A stretch of 8,214 nucleotides of DNA, taken from positions 1 to 8,214 of the forward strand of contig JAFYNC010000085.1 of NCBI GenBank assembly GCA_017549905.1, in the 5' to 3' direction. Of the stretch, positions 5,573-8,214 are shown piece after piece (positions within the stretch are counted from its first letter, which is position 1; every line of letters begins with the position of its first letter). The translations under genes and the position numbers were made by a program. The notes under the pieces were generated by a model. It did no database searches, was not told the origin of the DNA, and was given only the letters and a program-made list of their open reading frames with translations. The DNA comes from Clostridia bacterium (GTDB lineage Bacteria; Bacillota; Clostridia; Oscillospirales; Acutalibacteraceae).

Positions 5573-6250
5573 ATGAAAACTAAAAATTTAAAGCAAATAA
5601 GTGTAGTAGCTGTATTTTCAGCAATAGCTTTCCTTTTAACCTTTTTATTTAAATTTAAGGTAAGTTTTTTAACCTTTGATTTTAAAGATGCAATTATTGC
5701 AATAGTTTCACTTACTTTTGGCTCGGTTTATGGTGTAGCTTCGGCTGCAGTTGTTGCTTTGCTTGAGTTTCTTTCTATTAGTGATACGGGTCTTTACGGA
5801 CTGATTATGAATTTTATTTCAAGCGGCACTTTTGCATTGATTTTCGGCAGTTTGTATAAATATAAACGCACGTTTAATGGCGCGATTTTTTCGGCAGTTT
5901 TTTCTGCTATCGGTGTGACAACCGTTATGATGCTTGCCAACTATTTTATAACACCTTACTATATGGGCGTTTCACGCGGCGATGTTTTAGCTTTAATACC
6001 AACGCTGTTATTGCCCTTTAATCTTGCAAAAACAGTAATTAATGCGGCAGCCACTTTAATTCTATATAAACCTGTTACAAATGCGCTAAAAAGGGTTGGA
6101 GTATTGCAAGGCAAAAACACCGAAATTCAAAAGTTCAATAAAAAATCTCTTATACTTACAGTGGTTTCCTTGTTGGTAATAATTGTCGCTATTTTATTTG
6201 TAATATTTTACCTTAACGGAGGATTTAAATTTATTGCTATAAATGGTTGA
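5573..6250 (+). CDS. ribU: Riboflavin ECF transporter substrate-binding (S) component
   Basis: RibU is the membrane protein that binds riboflavin and works with the shared energy-coupling module (EcfA, EcfA', EcfT; not in this window) to import it. The 225-residue protein is mostly hydrophobic helices. RibU-typical blocks are FLTFDFKDA (32-40), ANYFITPYYMG (122-132) and LLPFNLAKTVINA (146-158). The FMN riboswitch upstream supports riboflavin as substrate. The start is ATG at 5573 with GGAGG at 5564-5568; a longer frame from TTG at 5528 would begin inside the terminator hairpin and is rejected. After a linker (about 176-191) there is an extra hydrophobic helix at about 192-214, beyond the six helices of the core fold. 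The stop TGA overlaps the -35 box of the metK promoter. Confidence 0.94.
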   Translation: MKTKNLKQISVVAVFSAIAFLLTFLFKFKVSFLTFDFKDAIIAIVSLTFGSVYGVASAAVVALLEFLSISDTGLYGLIMNFISSGTFALIFGSLYKYKRTFNGAIFSAVFSAIGVTTVMMLANYFITPYYMGVSRGDVLALIPTLLLPFNLAKTVINAAATLILYKPVTNALKRVGVLQGKNTEIQKFNKKSLILTVVSLLVIIVAILFVIFYLNGGFKFIAING

Positions 6251-6275
6251 CAACTGTTATCTTTGGTGATATAAT
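6247..6275 (+). promoter_or_regulatory. Sigma-A promoter for the SAM riboswitch and metK
   Basis: TTGACA (6247-6252), 17 bp, TATAAT (6270-6275) is a full consensus match with ideal spacing. The ribU stop TGA (6248-6250) lies within the -35 box. Transcription would begin near 6282, about 15 nt before the riboswitch. A promoter this strong suits a leader whose output is set by transcription termination. Confidence 0.93.
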
Positions 6276-6296
6276 TCATAAACGAACTGAATATTT

Positions 6297-6394
6297 CCTT
6301 ATCAAGAGTGGTGGAGGGGACCGGCCCTGTGAAGCCCGACAACCTGATTGTAAAATTAAGGTGTCAAATCCGGCGGTTTATCCGAAAGATGAGG
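6297..6394 (+). promoter_or_regulatory. SAM-I riboswitch (S-box leader)
   Basis: The aptamer binds S-adenosylmethionine and shuts off metK when SAM is plentiful. P1 pairs CCTTATC (6297-6303) with GATGAGG (6388-6394), including a G-U pair. Conserved S-box segments are ATCAAGAGTGGTGGAGGGG, the GTGAAGCCCGACAACC block (6329-6344), AAGGTGTCAAATCC and CCGAAAGATGAG. P4 is short (CGG 6371-6373 with CCG 6382-6384). A strong terminator follows within 10 nt. GCGGTT in P4 (6373-6378) can pair with AACCGC (6403-6408) of the terminator, offering an antiterminator in the SAM-free state. Confidence 0.97.
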
Positions 6395-6402
6395 TTTTAT
6401 AT

Positions 6403-6428
6403 AACCGCTTCTTTTGAGGCGGTTTTTT
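6403..6428 (+). terminator. Intrinsic terminator of the SAM riboswitch
   Basis: AACCGCTTC (6403-6411) pairs with GAGGCGGTT (6416-6424), nine pairs with one G-U, around a TTTT loop. The T-run at 6423-6428 follows directly. It ends about 15 nt before the metK ribosome binding site and is expected to form when SAM is bound. Confidence 0.95.
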
Positions 6429-6455
6429 GTTGAATATAAATTGGAGGAAGTACAA

Positions 6456-7634
6456 ATGTCAAAATTACTTTTTACATCAGAATCAGTAACAGAGGGTCAT
6501 CCCGATAAAGTGTGTGACTGTGTGTCTGATGCTATTCTTGATGCTATTTTAGCACAGGATAAAAATGCGCGTGTTGCTTGTGAAACCTTTTGTACCACAG
6601 GCATTGTAACAGTTATGGGTGAGATTACAACTACCGCTCAGGTAGATATTCCGCAGATAGTTCGCAATACTGTTTGTGATATTGGCTATAACTCTCAAGA
6701 TGCAGGGTTTGACGGTAATACCTGCGCCGTATCAGTATCACTTGATAAGCAAAGTCCTGATATAGCCCTCGGTGTTGATAACTCAATGGAATATAAGGAC
6801 TGCGCAGACGATGCATATAATCTTCACGGTGCGGGCGACCAAGGTATGATGTTTGGTTATGCTTGCAACGAAACAGAAGAACTTATGCCTCTTGCAATTT
6901 CTTTAGCTCACAAAATGGCAAAAAAACTCACCGATGTCAGAAAATCGGGTGAACTTACATTTCTTAATCCTGATGGTAAAACTCAGGTTACAGTTGAATA
7001 TAATGATGGTAAGCCTACACGTGTTGACGCTGTTGTAGTTTCAAGTCAGCATTCAGCAGATGTTACACTTGAAGAATTGCGCGCTGCAATACTTGAAAAG
7101 GTTATCAAGCCTATAATCCCTGCAGAGCTTTTTGATGAAAATACCAAGATTTATATTAATCCTACAGGTAGGTTCGTTGTTGGCGGTCCTCAGGGTGATA
7201 CAGGTCTTACAGGAAGAAAAATCATTGTTGATACATACGGCGGTTATGCACGTCACGGCGGCGGTGCTTTTTCAGGTAAAGACCCCACAAAAGTTGATAG
7301 AAGTGCGGCGTATGCAAGTCGTTATGTAGCTAAAAATATCGTAGCGGCAGGTCTTGCTGATAAGTGTGAAATCCAATTAGCTTACGCTATTGGTGTGGCT
7401 AAGCCTGTTTCTGTTATGGTTGATACATTCGGCACAGGCAAAGTGTCAGACGATAAATTGGCAGATGCAGTTGTAAAGGTATTTGATTTACGCCCTGCTG
7501 CAATTATTGATAATTTAAATCTTAGAAATCCTATTTACCGCAATACCTCTGCTTACGGTCATATGGGCAGAACCGATGTTTGTTTCCCTTGGGAAAAAAC
7601 TGATAAAACCGAGGAATTAAAGGCGGCAATTTGA
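6456..7634 (+). CDS. metK: S-adenosylmethionine synthetase
   Basis: MetK makes SAM from methionine and ATP in the cytoplasm, releasing phosphate and pyrophosphate. The 392-residue protein has the family features: [11 protein letters not shown] (8-18) with H15 and D17 at the ATP site, the signature [12 protein letters not shown] (125-136), [21 protein letters not shown] within 235-255, the phosphate-loop signature [19 protein letters not shown] (268-286) and the C-terminal [10 protein letters not shown] region (363-372). It is full length. The start is ATG at 6456 with GGAGG at 6443-6447; a longer frame from TTG at 6414 would begin in the terminator loop and is rejected. The SAM-I riboswitch upstream gives end-product control. 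nfnA begins 9 nt after the stop, and its ribosome binding site overlaps the metK TGA, so the two are likely co-transcribed and perhaps translationally coupled. Confidence 0.98.
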   Translation: MSKLLFTSESVTEGHPDKVCDCVSDAILDAILAQDKNARVACETFCTTGIVTVMGEITTTAQVDIPQIVRNTVCDIGYNSQDAGFDGNTCAVSVSLDKQSPDIALGVDNSMEYKDCADDAYNLHGAGDQGMMFGYACNETEELMPLAISLAHKMAKKLTDVRKSGELTFLNPDGKTQVTVEYNDGKPTRVDAVVVSSQHSADVTLEELRAAILEKVIKPIIPAELFDENTKIYINPTGRFVVGGPQGDTGLTGRKIIVDTYGGYARHGGGAFSGKDPTKVDRSAAYASRYVAKNIVAAGLADKCEIQLAYAIGVAKPVSVMVDTFGTGKVSDDKLADAVVKVFDLRPAAIIDNLNLRNPIYRNTSAYGHMGRTDVCFPWEKTDKTEELKAAI

Positions 7635-7643
7635 GGTGTTACA

Positions 7644-8214
7644 GTGTTTCAAATTTTAGCAAAAAAACAGCATAATCAATTTGTAACCGAGCTTACATTA
7701 TTTACGCCTTTAATTGCTAAAAAGGTGATGGCAGGTCAGTTTGTTATTGTCTGCATTGATGAAAAGAGCGAAAGAATTCCTCTTACAGTTGCAGATTATG
7801 ACCGCGAAAAAGGTACAATTACCATAATTTTTCATGCTGTCGGATTTACTACAATTAAATTGTCAAAGCTTTCTGTTGGTGATTTTATTACTAACTGTGT
7901 AGGACCTCTTGGTATGCCTACCGATTACGGTACACCCAAAAAGGCTATAGTTATCGGTGGTGGCGTGGGTTGTGCTATTGCTTATCCTCAAGCAAAGGCG
8001 CTTTTTAAAATGGGCGTTGATACCACAGTTGTTGCAGGATTCAGAAATAAGAATATTGTTATCCTCGAAGATGAAATGCGCAAGGTTTCTAATAGTTGTT
8101 ATATAACTACTGATGACGGAAGTTATGGTGAAAAAGGTTTTGTTACCGATGTTTTAAAACGTCTTATTTCAAATGATAACTATGATTTAGTTATTGCAAT
8201 AGGACCTATACCAA
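7644..8214 (+). CDS. nfnA: NfnA/SudB-like ferredoxin-NADP reductase subunit alpha (cut by window edge)
   Basis: This family carries FAD and a [2Fe-2S] cluster. In NfnAB it takes part in electron bifurcation between NADH, ferredoxin and NADPH; close relatives are named sulfide dehydrogenase SudB, and PyrK is a more distant one. The first 190 codons are visible. After a short N-terminal beta-barrel region (AGQFVIVCIDE, 30-40) comes the FAD-binding RIPLTVADYD (44-53), typical of NfnA/SudB, then GPLGMPT (87-93) and the nucleotide-binding GGGVGCAIAYPQAKAL (105-120). TDDGSYGEKGFVTDVL (156-171) also fits. The cluster cysteines would lie in the missing C-terminal part. The start is GTG at 7644, with GAGGTG (7633-7638) overlapping the metK stop. 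No own promoter is seen, so it is probably under the SAM switch with metK. An nfnB gene would be expected next. NfnA is preferred over PyrK because of the RIPLTVADYD pattern. Confidence 0.85.
   Translation, partial: MFQILAKKQHNQFVTELTLFTPLIAKKVMAGQFVIVCIDEKSERIPLTVADYDREKGTITIIFHAVGFTTIKLSKLSVGDFITNCVGPLGMPTDYGTPKKAIVIGGGVGCAIAYPQAKALFKMGVDTTVVAGFRNKNIVILEDEMRKVSNSCYITTDDGSYGEKGFVTDVLKRLISNDNYDLVIAIGPIP

Noticed and set aside
6414..6455. Longer metK start (TTG at 6414, 14 extra codons)
   Set aside because: It begins in the loop of the SAM terminator; ATG at 6456 has GGAGG upstream and starts at the family N-terminus.

Overview
The window reads as ordinary, densely coded chromosome of a low-GC, anaerobic, endospore-forming Clostridia-type Firmicute. 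The evidence is AT-rich coding sequence, strong sigma-A-type promoters, GGAGG-type ribosome binding sites, two Firmicutes-style riboswitches that end in intrinsic terminators, a YunB-family sporulation protein, and an NfnA/SudB-like flavoprotein typical of anaerobic electron metabolism. No mobile element, phage gene, CRISPR array, tRNA or rRNA was seen. The genus cannot be fixed from this window.

Left part, minus strand (1-1405): the start of dapA (cut by the window edge) lies downstream of asd. Together they carry L-aspartyl phosphate through aspartate semialdehyde into the diaminopimelate/lysine branch. A hairpin with a U-rich tail sits between them and may attenuate dapA. A 138-bp region (1406-1543) separates asd from the plus-strand gene queA. 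It holds two near-consensus promoters facing each other, each with a palindrome in its -35/-10 spacer.

Middle, plus strand (1544-5366): queA (queuosine tRNA modification) is followed by a 121-bp gap. The gap holds a hairpin spanning the queA stop codon, degenerate 7-bp tandem repeats, a GC-rich hairpin, and a promoter that reads as either sigma-A or sigma-E. Then come yunB (sporulation) and, 9 nt later, ligA (NAD-dependent DNA ligase), apparently one operon.

Right part, plus strand (5363-8214): two riboswitch units follow each other. An FMN riboswitch with terminator controls ribU, the riboflavin-binding subunit of an ECF transporter. A SAM-I (S-box) riboswitch with terminator controls metK (SAM synthetase), which is followed by the start of nfnA (cut by the window edge). 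In both units the -35 box TTGACA contains the TGA stop codon of the gene before it. MetK makes the SAM that QueA uses as ribosyl donor; the FMN switch limits import of riboflavin, precursor of the flavins that enzymes such as NfnA need. No clearly new system is present. The points most worth checking are the face-to-face asd/queA promoters, the dual-reading promoter and start-blocking hairpin at yunB, and the intergenic repeat after queA.
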